Shown here piece by piece: positions 17,797 through 26,820 of a stretch of 64,000 nucleotides of DNA; the first letter of the stretch is position 1; every line of letters starts with the position of its first letter. Under the pieces are notes generated by a model. It did not search any database. It saw only the letters and a list, made by a program, of their open reading frames with translations, and was not told where the DNA came from. This stretch comes from Streptomyces sp. NBC_01381. GTDB lineage: Bacteria > Actinomycetota > Actinomycetes > Streptomycetales > Streptomycetaceae. The DNA is taken from NCBI RefSeq assembly GCF_026340305.1, contig NZ_JAPEPI010000002.1, positions 62,001-126,000 on the forward strand. Reading direction: 5' to 3'. Both the position numbers and the translations under genes were made by a program.

Positions 17797-18582
17797 ATGC
17801 AGGCGCCCACACCGATACCCGTCGAACGGCTGCAGTTCGCGATGCCGCCCGTCCATGACTCGATGGCGGACGAACGGCGGTACCGCAAGGAGCGGCTCGC
17901 CGGGGCGCTGCGGCTCTTCGGCCGACTCGGATACGAGGACGGGGTTTCCGGGCACATCACGGCGCGCGACCCGGAGTACGACGACTGTTTCTGGGTGAAC
18001 CCCTTCGGGATGCCCTTCAAGCACATCACCGTGGGCGATCTGGTCCTCGCCAACGCGGAGGGGCAGGTTGTCGAGGGCCGCCACCACGTCAACCAGGCCG
18101 CCTTCACCGTCCACGCGCAGGCGCATCTGGCGCGGCCCGATGTCGTCGCCGTCGCCCACTGCCACTCGCTGCACGGCCGCGCGCTCTCCACGCTCGGCGA
18201 ACTCCTCGACCCCATCACCCAGGAGTCCTGCGCCTTCTACGAGAGCCACGCGCTGTACGACGGCTACACCGGTGTCGTCGTCGACGCGGAGGAAGGGCGG
18301 CGCATCGCCACCGCGCTCGGCGACCACAAGGCCGTCATCCTGCGCAACCACGGACTCCTCACGGTCGGCGATTCCGTGGATGCCGCCGCCTGGTGGTTCC
18401 TCACCCTGGATCGCTCCTGCCAGGTCCAGCTGAGCGCACGGGCCGCGGGCCGCCCGGTCCTGATCGGCCACAAGCAGGCCGTGGCGACGCGCGAACAGCT
18501 CGGCAGCGATCTGGTGGCCTGGATCAACTACCAGCCCCTGTGGCAGGACATCAGCCGCAGCGAACCGGACCTGCTGACCTGA
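17797..18582 (+). CDS. Class II aldolase/adducin family protein
   Basis: 261 residues. Metal-binding histidines are clustered as HCHSLHG (H121, H123, H126) and in RNHGLL (H185), as in fuculose-phosphate aldolase and ribulose-phosphate epimerase relatives. FYESHALYDGYTG and the SGHITARDPE phosphate-side loop are also present. The start ATG 17797 follows GGAGGAACC. Substrate specificity cannot be read from the sequence; many stand-alone actinobacterial members act on small hydroxy-aldehydes or are uncharacterised. It is divergent from the PPOX gene. Confidence 0.88.
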   Translation: MQAPTPIPVERLQFAMPPVHDSMADERRYRKERLAGALRLFGRLGYEDGVSGHITARDPEYDDCFWVNPFGMPFKHITVGDLVLANAEGQVVEGRHHVNQAAFTVHAQAHLARPDVVAVAHCHSLHGRALSTLGELLDPITQESCAFYESHALYDGYTGVVVDAEEGRRIATALGDHKAVILRNHGLLTVGDSVDAAAWWFLTLDRSCQVQLSARAAGRPVLIGHKQAVATREQLGSDLVAWINYQPLWQDISRSEPDLLT

Positions 18583-18693
18583 GCCGCTGCTCCCCTCCGT
18601 CAACCCCGGCGCGCCGGCCTCACCCGCCCTGACCTGACCCGAGGGACCCGATCGACTTCCCGTACGGCACAATCCCCTTTCATCGCAAGGAAG

Positions 18694-18723
18694 TTCACGG
18701 ATCGGTGCTTCACGGATCGGTGC
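18694..18723 (+). repeat. Two adjacent 15-bp direct repeats upstream of a membrane-protein gene
   Basis: TTCACGGATCGGTGC occurs twice with no gap, 32 bases before the next start codon. It could be a regulator site or a simple duplication. Confidence 0.6.
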
Positions 18724-18754
18724 TCGGACGAGGGCGGGGAAGGCGGCGTACGCG

Positions 18755-20020
18755 GTGGCGGTGCAGGAGGCTCGGCAGGGCGCGCACGGGGGCGGCTGCG
18801 CGTGCGGTGACTGCCCGCACGGTGCGCGCGAGGGACACCGGCGGGCCGTGGCCGAGTTCCTCGCCAAGCGCGACGAACTGGCCGCCGGGGAGGGGCTTCC
18901 CGCGGCGGTCGCGCACTCCGCGGGCGCTTCCCGGCAGTGGGTGTCGGACGAACTGACCCAGTCCGCGCGCGCCGTCGCCGAACGCGGCCGCGCCGAGGGC
19001 GAGGCCTGGCTCGGCCTGCTCCGGCAGCGCACCCTCGGTGTCGTCTGGGGAGCCGTGGGCGCGCTGCTCCTGGTCCAGGCGCTCACCGCGATCGGCACCG
19101 GCTGGACACTCGCCCGCACGGCCGGACTGCTTGCGGCCGTGGTCGTCGGCGGCCTGCTGACCGGCGCCGGGCATCTGCACCGGGCGCGCGGCGGCGTCAT
19201 CGCGCCGGTGATCGGCGAGGACAACCGCCTCTCCACCTCCCGTGCCGTGGCGGCCTGCTGGACCCTCCTCGTCGTCTTCGCCGTGCTCGTCCTCGCCGGG
19301 CAGCTGGCCGGCGCTTCCGGGCACCGGCAGCGGGACGAGCTGATCGCCGGTCTCGAACTCGCCCGCGCCGCCGGAGCCGTGACCGTCCTCGCCGTGGTGT
19401 GCGGGGTCGCCGTGCTCGTCCGCCGTGTGGTGGGCCTGCGGGTCCTCGGCCAGCGGCTGCAGAAGGTCCCGGCCCACCGGCCCCGAGCCGCCGATCTGCT
19501 CACCGACGACGCGGGCCGCGGCAGCTTCGCGGACACGCAGTACGTCCTGGTCAGCGCCGTCGCCATCGTCTTCGCCGCAGTACGGCTCGCACGCCGCCCC
19601 GAACAGCTCCCCGACCTGCCGTGGGGGCTCGCGCTCCTCGTCCTGGTGTCGGCGGCGACATACCTGGCGGGCAAGTACGCCGAGGGCGGCCGCCCCGTGA
19701 TCCTCTCCGTGGTGCGGGCCCGCGAGGCCGGCGACCTCGACGCCCCCATCCGCACCGGCGACGACATCGAGATCCGCGGCGCCGGATTCGTGCCCCCGGG
19801 CGCGCAGAGCGCCGACCGTCTCGCCCGTATGGTCGTCCGCATCGGAACCGTCCACGTCCATGTGCCGCTCGTCCCCGTGCCCGGCGGATTCACCAACCCG
19901 ACCGACGCGGCGCTGACCGTCCCCGTCCCGGTCGACGTGGAGCCGGGCCGCGTCGACGTCCAGGTGATCACCGCGGCGGGCGTGGAGACGAACCGGTGCA
20001 CGATCGACGTCACGGACTGA
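18755..20020 (+). CDS. Multi-pass membrane protein with N-terminal Cys/His motif and C-terminal beta domain
   Basis: 421 residues. The first 35 contain CACGDCPHGAREGH, a possible metal site. Five or so hydrophobic segments follow between residues 95 and 320 (for example GVVWGAVGALLLVQALTAIG and AVAACWTLLVVFAVLVLAG). The C-terminal 100 residues are beta-rich with GDDIEIRGAGF and VDVQVITAAGVET, resembling an IPT/TIG-like immunoglobulin fold, presumably outside the cell. The start GTG 18755 is the best available; no strong RBS is visible. Function unknown. Confidence 0.7.
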   Translation: MAVQEARQGAHGGGCACGDCPHGAREGHRRAVAEFLAKRDELAAGEGLPAAVAHSAGASRQWVSDELTQSARAVAERGRAEGEAWLGLLRQRTLGVVWGAVGALLLVQALTAIGTGWTLARTAGLLAAVVVGGLLTGAGHLHRARGGVIAPVIGEDNRLSTSRAVAACWTLLVVFAVLVLAGQLAGASGHRQRDELIAGLELARAAGAVTVLAVVCGVAVLVRRVVGLRVLGQRLQKVPAHRPRAADLLTDDAGRGSFADTQYVLVSAVAIVFAAVRLARRPEQLPDLPWGLALLVLVSAATYLAGKYAEGGRPVILSVVRAREAGDLDAPIRTGDDIEIRGAGFVPPGAQSADRLARMVVRIGTVHVHVPLVPVPGGFTNPTDAALTVPVPVDVEPGRVDVQVITAAGVETNRCTIDVTD

Positions 20021-20211
20021 ACCACGGCCCCCACCACGGACCGCACCACAGCCTCCACCACGGACCGAGTCATCGACCGATGAGCCCGGCACGGCAACGG
20101 ATCTGTTCTCGCGAATTCGGTGTACGCCACTGAGCAGGGCCCCCTCTTCGTACGTATCGTCTGATGACGGGTCAATGGGCGAGACGGTCAACGGGAGAGG
20201 CGGCGAGAGCG

Positions 20212-20736
20212 ATGGCTCACGGCATGCGCACCGACAGCCACAACAGCTACGTCAGAAGCAGCGGATGGAGGGAGAGCGCTTCCCGCTATGCCCTGCTCCC
20301 GCTCCGCGTCTTCCTCGGCGTCACCTTCATCTACGCCGGCCTGGACAAGATCACCGACAGCGCGTTCATGTCCGCCAGCGGCGCCGGGTCCATCGGCGAG
20401 ATGATGGAGGGCGTCCGCGACATCTCCGCCATCCCGGCCCTCGTCGACCTCTCCCTCAAGAGCCCCGTCGGCTTCGGCTACGCCATCGCCCTCGGTGAAC
20501 TCGCCGTCGGCATCGGCACCCTCGTCGGCCTCTTCGCCCGCATCGCGGCGCTCGGCGGCGCGCTGATCTCGCTCAGCCTCTGGCTGACCGTGAGCTGGTC
20601 CACCGAGCCCTACTACTACGGCAACGACCTGGCCTACCTGATGGCCTGGCTGCCCCTGATCCTCGCCGGGGCGTCCATCTTCTCGGCCGACGCGATGCTC
20701 GCGGCCCGGCGCAGGCGGTCCTCGGGGCTCGTCTAG
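20212..20736 (+). CDS. DoxX-family membrane protein
   Basis: 174 residues with four TM helices. The DoxX/DoxD signature is visible: LLPLRVFLGVTFIYAGLDKI, then a periplasmic loop, GYAIALGELAVGIGTLVGL and ALGGALISLSLWLTV. The family includes quinone-linked thiosulfate oxidoreductase subunits and redox-stress complexes; the role here is not defined. ATG 20212 is preferred over ATG 20164 because GGGAGAGGCGG precedes it. Confidence 0.83.
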   Translation: MAHGMRTDSHNSYVRSSGWRESASRYALLPLRVFLGVTFIYAGLDKITDSAFMSASGAGSIGEMMEGVRDISAIPALVDLSLKSPVGFGYAIALGELAVGIGTLVGLFARIAALGGALISLSLWLTVSWSTEPYYYGNDLAYLMAWLPLILAGASIFSADAMLAARRRRSSGLV

Positions 20737-20795
20737 CCGCGGGGCTCACCCAGGCGCTCGGCCGGATACCCGGCCGTACGTCGCCTGGACGTCCG

Positions 20796-21119
20796 TCAGC
20801 CGTCCGTGGAGTCGTCGGGTGACCGGTCTGCCGGGCGGTCGGGTATGTGATCCGCCGGGAGGTCGGTCGAAGGGTCGGCTGAGCGGTCGGTCGGGTGACG
20901 GGTTGAGTGACGCATCGAGCGGTGGCCGGGGCGGCCGCGTATGCCATAGGCCACGGCTGCCGCCGCGCCGCCGAGCAGCAGGCCCGCCAGCAAAAGGGGG
21001 AACGCCACGAACCACGGCGTGTCCCAGAGGCCGCCCGCGTCACCCGCGTAGGCGATCGCCGCTATCAGCAGGAACAGGCCCAGGACCAGCTTGCCGGGAT
21101 GGAACTCATGACGTAGCAC
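20796..21119 (-). CDS. Small two-helix membrane protein with repetitive Asp/Pro/Arg tail
   Basis: 107 residues. Two hydrophobic helices (KLVLGLFLLIAAIAYAG and FPLLLAGLLLGGAAAAVAYG) are followed by a 45-residue tail of degenerate RPTDRSADPSTD-type repeats. The start overlaps the end of the PspC/toastrack gene by 14 bases, so the two are translated from one mRNA. It probably acts with that protein in the envelope-stress module. Confidence 0.75.
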   Translation of the reverse strand: MLRHEFHPGKLVLGLFLLIAAIAYAGDAGGLWDTPWFVAFPLLLAGLLLGGAAAAVAYGIRGRPGHRSMRHSTRHPTDRSADPSTDLPADHIPDRPADRSPDDSTDG

Positions 21120-22446
21120 GGGTCACCTCCGCCTGTCCGATGCCCACTTCGACGTTCAGCTCAAGTGTGCCGCCGTCCTTGCTGCCCGCGGGCGGGTCCA
21201 ACGTCACCGTCTTCTCCTTGCCCGGAGCGATGTCCACATCTCCGTCGCGGTCGTCCGGCAACTGGATGTCGCCGACCCCGACTTCGACGTTCAGCTTCAC
21301 CGTGCTGTCCTTCGGCACGATCACCTTCAGCTGTCCGGCCCCCACCTCGGCACTCGTCGTCACTGTCCGGTCCTTGCCGGGGCCGGCCCGGCTCAGGTCG
21401 AGGGTGCCGATGCCCGTACCCAGTTCGTAGTTGGGCCGGACCTGCTCCGACGTGGCCGGTTTCCAGTCCGTGCGCGCCCAGGTGGTGCTGATGTCCTTGG
21501 GCAGTGCCGCCGCGCCCGCGAGCAGCGTCGCTGTGATCACCGCGAGGATGATCGACCCCACCCCCGTACGCCCGGCGAAGGCACTGACGGCGATGCCGAC
21601 CGCGAAGACGGCGAGCGCGCACGCGAGGCCGGTCTGCAGGCTGGTGCCGAGCGCCTGCTCCTCCCACGTCAGGCCCGTGCCGAGGCCGCCGGCGACCAGT
21701 GCCGTCAGGAAGACCGAGCCGCCGATCCAGCGCGGGCCGCGCGGCTTGGGCCGAGGGGTGGGAGCCGCAGGCTCGCCCTGCCGTATCCGACCGTGTGGCG
21801 GATCCGGCTGGTACTCGACGGTGACGCCCTCCGGCCCCCAGAAATAGCCCGAGATCCCGTCGTGCGTGCCGTCCTTGACGATCGGGTCCCGCCACCACGA
21901 GGGCGCCCCGGCCACCGGCGGTGCCTTCGCCTCGGGCGGTGCGTCCGCGACGGTCTGCGCCGCCACCGGGTCGGGGTCGGTCAGGCCGCGCTGCTGCGAC
22001 CAGTACCCCGCGCCCGCGAGGAGCAGGGCGAGGACGGCGGCGAAGGTCAGCGCCCCGCCGTTGTTCAGCAGGGACAGGAAGACTCCGCAGCCGACGAGCG
22101 CGAAGAGCACGGCCGTCAGGGCCTGGCCGTCGACCCGGCCGGAGAGCAGCCTGCGCGCCTCGTTCTCCTCCTCGTCGTCGAAGGGGACGAACAGCCACGC
22201 GAAGCCGTAGAAGACAAGGCCGAGCCCGCTGGTGACCGAGAGGACCGCGAGACCGATCCGGAAGATCACCGGATCCATGTCGCAGTGCCGCCCGAGCCCC
22301 GCGCACACGCCGCCCAGCTTCTTCTGCCGGCGGTCACGGCGGAAGTTCCGCACGCCCGCGGGCCCGCCCGGCTCCTGTGCCGTGGCGGACAGCGGATCGC
22401 GGTGCGCGGCCTGCGGGCCCGTCCCGGCGGGCTGCTCGTCTGTCAT
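21106..22446 (-). CDS. PspC-domain membrane protein with C-terminal toastrack (LiaF-like) domain
   Basis: 446 residues from ATG 22446. The N-terminal PspC domain is at about residues 30-95 (KLGGVCAGLGRHCDMDPVIFR and a TM helix). Several more hydrophobic helices run through to about residue 330. A beta-helical region then repeats LNVEVGVGDIQLP and LNVEVGIGQAEV, the toastrack fold of LiaF/DUF2154-like proteins. Families with this layout sense envelope damage and control a partner histidine kinase. The divergent neighbour is exactly such a kinase, 184 bases away. Confidence 0.85.
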   Translation of the reverse strand: MTDEQPAGTGPQAAHRDPLSATAQEPGGPAGVRNFRRDRRQKKLGGVCAGLGRHCDMDPVIFRIGLAVLSVTSGLGLVFYGFAWLFVPFDDEEENEARRLLSGRVDGQALTAVLFALVGCGVFLSLLNNGGALTFAAVLALLLAGAGYWSQQRGLTDPDPVAAQTVADAPPEAKAPPVAGAPSWWRDPIVKDGTHDGISGYFWGPEGVTVEYQPDPPHGRIRQGEPAAPTPRPKPRGPRWIGGSVFLTALVAGGLGTGLTWEEQALGTSLQTGLACALAVFAVGIAVSAFAGRTGVGSIILAVITATLLAGAAALPKDISTTWARTDWKPATSEQVRPNYELGTGIGTLDLSRAGPGKDRTVTTSAEVGAGQLKVIVPKDSTVKLNVEVGVGDIQLPDDRDGDVDIAPGKEKTVTLDPPAGSKDGGTLELNVEVGIGQAEVTRATS

Positions 22447-22630
22447 GTGTCCATGGTGACGGGCGGGAGGCCGCGACGGCAGTCGGAACAACCCTGGCCG
22501 AACCCTGATATCACCCCTGACGCACCCCTGCCCCGACCTGCCGCCACCGTTCGTCCGGGGCGGAGATCAGGGGAGTCTCGGGGGTCGACCCTGATGCCCG
22601 CGCCCGCGTACGCGTGTGAATATCGGAGAC

Positions 22631-23920
22631 ATGCCGGAAGCCGCAGCAGTATCCATCGAAGACGAGCGGCCGCTGCGAAAGCTCTACCGCAGCGGTGACG
22701 GTCGTTGGCTCGGCGGAGTCGCGCGCGGCCTCGCTGGGCATCTCGGGCTGCCCGTCGTCTGGGTGCGGCTGATCTTCGTCGGCCTGTTCATGGCGGACGG
22801 CCTCGGCGCGCTGTTGTACGCGGCGTTCTGGTTCTTCGTGCCGCTGGGCGTCGGCGGTGTCGACGCCCAGCGCGCGCCCTCCGCCGTCACCACCGAGACG
22901 ACGGCCGACGGGCGCCGCAAGCTCGTGGCCCGCAAGCCGGACAAGGGGCAGCTCGTCGCGCTGCTCGCGATGGTCGTCGTCGCCATGGTCTTCGTCGGCA
23001 ATGTGGACCTGGGCAGTTCCACCAAGGCCTATCTCGTCCCGACCCTGCTCGTCGCCGCCGGTGTCGCCCTCGTCTGGCGCCAGGCCGACAACGCGCGCCG
23101 GGCCCGCTGGATGGCGGTCGGCCGCCGTCGGCGCACGTTGACCATCGCCCGTGCGGCGGCCGGGGTGCTGCTCGTCGGTGCCGGGGTCTCCGGCATCGTC
23201 GTGCTGCAGGGCTCGACCTCGCACCTCAGCTCCGTGCTGCAGGCGGCGCTCGCCGTGCTCGTCGGTGTCGCCCTGCTCGCAGGCCCCTATCTCGTACGCA
23301 TGATGCAGGACCTCTCCGAGGAGCGCCTGATGCGGATCCGCGCCCAGGAGCGGGCGGAGGTCGCCGCGCATGTGCACGACTCGGTGCTGCACACCCTGAC
23401 CCTGATCCAGCGCAACGCGGAGAACGCCTCGGAGGTGCGCAGGCTGGCCCGCGCCCAGGAGCGCGACCTGCGTCAATGGCTCTACAAACCGGAGGGCACG
23501 GGCAAGGACGAGGACGACGAGCCCGACACCCTCGCCGAGGCGGTCCGGCGCAACGCGGCGGAGGTCGAGGACAAGCACGGCGTCCCCATCGAGGTCGTCA
23601 TAGTCGGCGACTGCCCGCTCGACGACCGGCTGTCCGCGCAGATGCAGGCCGCGCGGGAAGCGATGGTGAACGCCGCCAAGTACGGTGGCGAGGGCGGTGC
23701 GGTGCAGGTCTTCGCCGAAGTTGAGGGGGAGACCGTGTTCGTGTCCGTCCGGGACCGTGGCCCCGGGTTCGATCTGGATTCCGTGCCGGACGACCGCATG
23801 GGCGTACGAGAATCGATCATCGGCCGTATGCAGCGCAACGGCGGCACGGCGCGGCTGCGCGCGGTGCCGGGGGGCGGCACGGAAGTCGAGCTGGAGATGG
23901 AGAGGACGGCGACGACATGA
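22631..23920 (+). CDS. PspC-domain sensor histidine kinase (LiaS/HisKA_3 type)
   Basis: 429 residues from ATG 22631, which has GGAG 6 bases upstream (GTG 22616 is possible). The N-terminal PspC domain is GDGRWLGGVARGLAGHLGL, with TM helices through to about residue 220. The phospho-accepting histidine lies in AHVHDSVLHTL (NarL-type HisKA_3). The ATPase is marked by N in EAMVNAAKYGG, DRGPGFD and a C-terminal GGGTEVELEM strand. It senses through membrane helices rather than a large external domain, probably via the divergent PspC/toastrack protein. The response regulator start overlaps its stop. Confidence 0.92.
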   Translation: MPEAAAVSIEDERPLRKLYRSGDGRWLGGVARGLAGHLGLPVVWVRLIFVGLFMADGLGALLYAAFWFFVPLGVGGVDAQRAPSAVTTETTADGRRKLVARKPDKGQLVALLAMVVVAMVFVGNVDLGSSTKAYLVPTLLVAAGVALVWRQADNARRARWMAVGRRRRTLTIARAAAGVLLVGAGVSGIVVLQGSTSHLSSVLQAALAVLVGVALLAGPYLVRMMQDLSEERLMRIRAQERAEVAAHVHDSVLHTLTLIQRNAENASEVRRLARAQERDLRQWLYKPEGTGKDEDDEPDTLAEAVRRNAAEVEDKHGVPIEVVIVGDCPLDDRLSAQMQAAREAMVNAAKYGGEGGAVQVFAEVEGETVFVSVRDRGPGFDLDSVPDDRMGVRESIIGRMQRNGGTARLRAVPGGGTEVELEMERTATT

Positions 23921-24747
23921 GCGACGCGAGTGAGCCCGTGGGGCCCAGGGGCGGATCAGAGGGTGCGCCCGACCCGTCCGCGGCCGGACCGGACACGTCG
24001 GCCGGACCGGACACGTCGGCTGTGCCGACGGAATCGGCTCGGCCCGCCGATGCGGCCGGTGCTGCCGTCGGCGGTGACGAGGAAGGCCGCCGGGTGCGTG
24101 TCGTCCTTGTCGACGACCACCGGATGTTCCGTACGGGCGTGCAGGCCGAGATCGGCAGGACGGCGATCACGGGCGTCGAGGTCGTGGGTGAGGCCGCCGA
24201 TGTCGATCAGGCGGTCACGGTCATCACGGCGACGCGTCCGGAGGTCGTGCTCCTCGACGTGCACCTTCCGGGCGGCGGCGGGGTCGAAGTCCTTCGCCGT
24301 TGCGCGCCGTTGATGTCCGACGCCGAGAACCCGGTGCGGTTCCTCGCGCTCTCCGTGTCGGACGCCGCCGAGGACGTCATCGGAGTCATCCGGGGCGGCG
24401 CCCGCGGCTATGTCACCAAGACCATCACCGGCACCGATCTGGTCGACTCCGTCTTCCGTGTGCAGGACGGCGACGCGGTGTTCTCGCCGCGGCTCGCCGG
24501 GTTCGTCCTCGACGCCTTCGCGTCGACCGACGCGCCGCCGGTCGACGAGGATCTGGACCGCCTCACCCAGCGCGAGCGCGAGGTGCTGCGGCTCATCGCG
24601 CGCGGGTACGCGTACAAGGAGATCGCCAAGCAGCTCTTCATCTCCGTGAAGACGGTGGAGTCGCATGTGTCGGCGGTGCTGAGGAAGTTGCAGCTGTCCA
24701 ACCGGCACGAGCTGACGCGATGGGCGACGGCGCGGCGGCTGGTCTGA
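23917..24747 (+). CDS. NarL/LuxR-type response regulator of the PspC kinase
   Basis: 276 residues, start overlapping the kinase stop (ATGA). A 60-residue Asp/Pro/Ser/Thr-rich N-terminal extension with repeats of GPDTSA precedes the receiver domain. The acidic pocket is VDDHR and the phospho-accepting Asp is in VVLLDVHLPGGG. The HTH is typical: TQREREVLRLIARGY and KTVESHVSAVLRKLQ. It probably controls envelope-stress genes, perhaps the divergent PspC operon; the N-terminal extension is unusual for the family. Confidence 0.93.
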   Translation: MSDASEPVGPRGGSEGAPDPSAAGPDTSAGPDTSAVPTESARPADAAGAAVGGDEEGRRVRVVLVDDHRMFRTGVQAEIGRTAITGVEVVGEAADVDQAVTVITATRPEVVLLDVHLPGGGGVEVLRRCAPLMSDAENPVRFLALSVSDAAEDVIGVIRGGARGYVTKTITGTDLVDSVFRVQDGDAVFSPRLAGFVLDAFASTDAPPVDEDLDRLTQREREVLRLIARGYAYKEIAKQLFISVKTVESHVSAVLRKLQLSNRHELTRWATARRLV

Positions 24748-24762
24748 CGGGTCGGCCGGACG

Positions 24763-25452
24763 TCAGCGGTGCGTGCCGCCCGTGACCGCGGTGGGGGTCA
24801 ACTTCCGTACCGCCCAGCGGTAGTGGCCGACCGCCTTGGTGACGCCGACCAGGCCGGTCAGCCACAGGACGAGGCCGGCGCCCATGCCGAGGGCGACATC
24901 GCCGTACGAGTCGCGTCCCGGCTCGGCGTAGGCGGCGGCAGCGAAGGACGCCCACAGGCCCAGCGCGCACAGGACGAAAGAACCGAGGAGCCAGCAGAGG
25001 CTCAGGCCGGGGGAGCGGAGCGCGGAGTCCGCCGTCGGGTTGCTGTCCAACGCCAGCCAGGTGTCGGTGAGTTCGCGTATCTGCCGGTCGCGGCGGATGC
25101 CTAGGACGACGCCGATCACCGAGGGGGCGAGCGCCCCCAGGCCCAGGACGGCGCAGACCGGGCCGAACACAATGACCATGGGCTCCTTGTCCTCGACCAT
25201 CTGGATCGGCAGCGCCAGCAGCGACCACCCGATGACGCCGCCGAGCCCCAACAGCCAGAGCAGCAGCAGCCGGTGTACTCCCAGGCTCCGCCCGCGCAGC
25301 TCTTCGAGTGCCATGCCGCGGTCGGCGAGGAGCGCGTTGCGGTCCGGCCAGGTGCGCAGGTGGGCGGGCGGCGGTGGGGGCGGCAGCGTACGGCGGGGCA
25401 TGAGCCAGAACAGTACCTTCGGGCTGCTCGGAGCCTTCGTGAGGCCCTTCAC
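24763..25452 (-). CDS. Four-helix membrane protein coupled to an NlpC/P60 gene
   Basis: 229 residues from GTG 25452, which overlaps the NlpC/P60 stop (GTGA), implying translational coupling. The N-terminus has a poly-Pro run and an RTWPDRNALLADRGMALEELRGR segment. Two pairs of TM helices follow, with a short charged loop (GIRRDRQIRELTDTW). No catalytic motif is present and no family is recognised. Its coupling suggests a role in wall remodelling or in export or control of the hydrolase. Confidence 0.75.
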   Translation of the reverse strand: MKGLTKAPSSPKVLFWLMPRRTLPPPPPPAHLRTWPDRNALLADRGMALEELRGRSLGVHRLLLLWLLGLGGVIGWSLLALPIQMVEDKEPMVIVFGPVCAVLGLGALAPSVIGVVLGIRRDRQIRELTDTWLALDSNPTADSALRSPGLSLCWLLGSFVLCALGLWASFAAAAYAEPGRDSYGDVALGMGAGLVLWLTGLVGVTKAVGHYRWAVRKLTPTAVTGGTHR

Positions 25453-26501
25453 GCCACCCGCGTGGCCCCCGCGAACGGCATCTGGCTGATCGGTGCCAGG
25501 CGCACCGGCGCGCTCGGGTTCGGGGCGTGGATCATCTGTCCGTTGCCCACGTAGATGCCGACGTGGCTGACGCCCTGGTAGAAGAAGACCAGGTCTCCCG
25601 GCTGCAGTTGGGAGCGCGGGACCCGGTTGCCCGCCGCGATCTGTGAGTACGTCGTACGGGGAATGGCGACCCCCGCGGAGCGGTACGCGGCCTGGGTGAG
25701 CCCGGAGCAGTCGAAGGCGTTGGGGCCCGTGGCGCCCCATACGTACGGGCTGCCGAGCGCCTTGTAGGCGTAGGAGACGGCTGTCGACGCACGGGCGTTG
25801 GGGGCTTTCGCCAGGGCGTCCAGGGCGGCGTCGCGGCCGGCGGCGCGGGAGGTCCGGTCCTGATCGCCGTCGCCCGCGAGCCGCGCCCGCTCTTCGGCGG
25901 TCAGCCGGGCGAGCAGCCGCTTGGCGGAGTCCAGCTTTCCGTTGACCGTCTTCTTGTGCTTCCTCAGCTCCGCCTGGCGGGATTCGAGGCGGTCGAGCGT
26001 GCCGTCGGCCTCGCTGTGCAGCTGGTCGATCTCCTGGAGCTGCTTGCGTACGCCGCTGACGGCCGAGGCCTGGCGGCTGCCCGCACGGTCGGCGAGCGCG
26101 GCGCGCTCCAGGAACTGGTCGGGGTCGGAGGAGAGCGCGAGCTGGACGGCGGGATCGATGCCGCCGCTGCGGTACTGCGCCGCGGCGATCGAACCGAGGC
26201 CCTCGCGCGCCGAGTTGAGCTTCTCCGTCTTGCGGGCCGCCTCGTCACGCAGCTCGCCCAGGGACTCCTCGGCGTTGTCCGCCTTCTCCTTGGCGCCGTT
26301 GTACTTCTCGGCGGCGATCTCCGCCTCGCGGTAGAGCGCGTCGACCTTGGACTTCACCTCGGTCGGGCTGAGCCGGGGGTCCGCGTGGCCCGTCCCGTCG
26401 AAGGCGGTCGCCGTGGCGGCCCCGGCGAGGGCGAGGGTGGCGGCGGTACGGGCCGTACCGCCGCTGAGCGCGCGCTGTCTGGGCTTGCGGTGAGCTGCCA
26501 C
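25449..26501 (-). CDS. NlpC/P60 (C40) peptidoglycan endopeptidase with coiled-coil N-domain
   Basis: 350 residues, GTG start, signal peptide ending near ATATAFDGTGHA. Residues of about 45-215 form a long coiled coil (RipA/CwlO-like), which usually inhibits or localises the enzyme. The C-terminal 120 residues are the hydrolase: catalytic Cys in FDCSGLTQ, His in SHVGIYVGNG, and a polar third residue near MIHAP. It cleaves stem peptides in the wall. It lacks the riboswitch of its paralogue at 27264-28472. A palindrome (26644-26663) next to its -10 box may be a regulator site. Confidence 0.93.
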   Translation of the reverse strand: MAAHRKPRQRALSGGTARTAATLALAGAATATAFDGTGHADPRLSPTEVKSKVDALYREAEIAAEKYNGAKEKADNAEESLGELRDEAARKTEKLNSAREGLGSIAAAQYRSGGIDPAVQLALSSDPDQFLERAALADRAGSRQASAVSGVRKQLQEIDQLHSEADGTLDRLESRQAELRKHKKTVNGKLDSAKRLLARLTAEERARLAGDGDQDRTSRAAGRDAALDALAKAPNARASTAVSYAYKALGSPYVWGATGPNAFDCSGLTQAAYRSAGVAIPRTTYSQIAAGNRVPRSQLQPGDLVFFYQGVSHVGIYVGNGQMIHAPNPSAPVRLAPISQMPFAGATRVA

Positions 26502-26820
26502 GACGGGGCTCCTTAGGGTCCGGCGACGGCCCGCACAGGGGGAGCGGACCGCCGCCGGGTTTCTCGGCGGTGGTGTCCGACTGCCGCCCCTGGTCCGGAC
26601 GGCGGTGGGGAGCCGGTCACCTGACGAAGGACGCTAAACCTGACCGTCACGGGTTGGTGACGGAATGTACGCAACTGGCGGAAGTGCTCCGGCCGGTGAC
26701 CGTATGTGGCCGCGCGCATCGCGTGGACACACAGCCTTCGCACAGGCCCCTGACCGATGCGCCGCTTGTGGCCCACCTGGGTGCCGAGCGGTGGTAAGGC
26801 CCCGGCTAGGCTCCGGTTCC
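26502..26820. other. Divergent promoter region between NlpC/P60 and a membrane protein
   Basis: 319 bases with no gene. The minus side has a TAGCGT box at 26631-26636 preceded by a palindrome. The plus side has TAGGCT at 26807-26812 just 8 bases before the next ATG, the spacing of a leaderless Streptomyces mRNA. No ydaO riboswitch signature is seen here. Confidence 0.55.
26631..26663 (-). promoter_or_regulatory. Promoter and palindromic operator of NlpC/P60 gene
   Basis: The -10-like TAGCGT (26636 to 26631) has, 7 bases upstream, perfect arms CCGTCAC and GTGACGG around a 6-base centre. GTCACC-N5-GTGACG is close to, but not identical with, the MtrA repeat known to control wall hydrolases in actinobacteria. 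The assignment to MtrA is tentative. Confidence 0.4.

Noticed and set aside
15478..20175. Minus-strand open frame of 1565 codons across guaA, PPOX, aldolase and membrane protein
   Set aside because: Antisense shadow of several real genes on both strands, with no domain and wrong codon-position bias.
26502..26640. Possible ydaO riboswitch before the first NlpC/P60 gene
   Set aside because: None of the conserved GGGTGAATC or CCTTCCGAACC blocks is present, unlike the paralogue.
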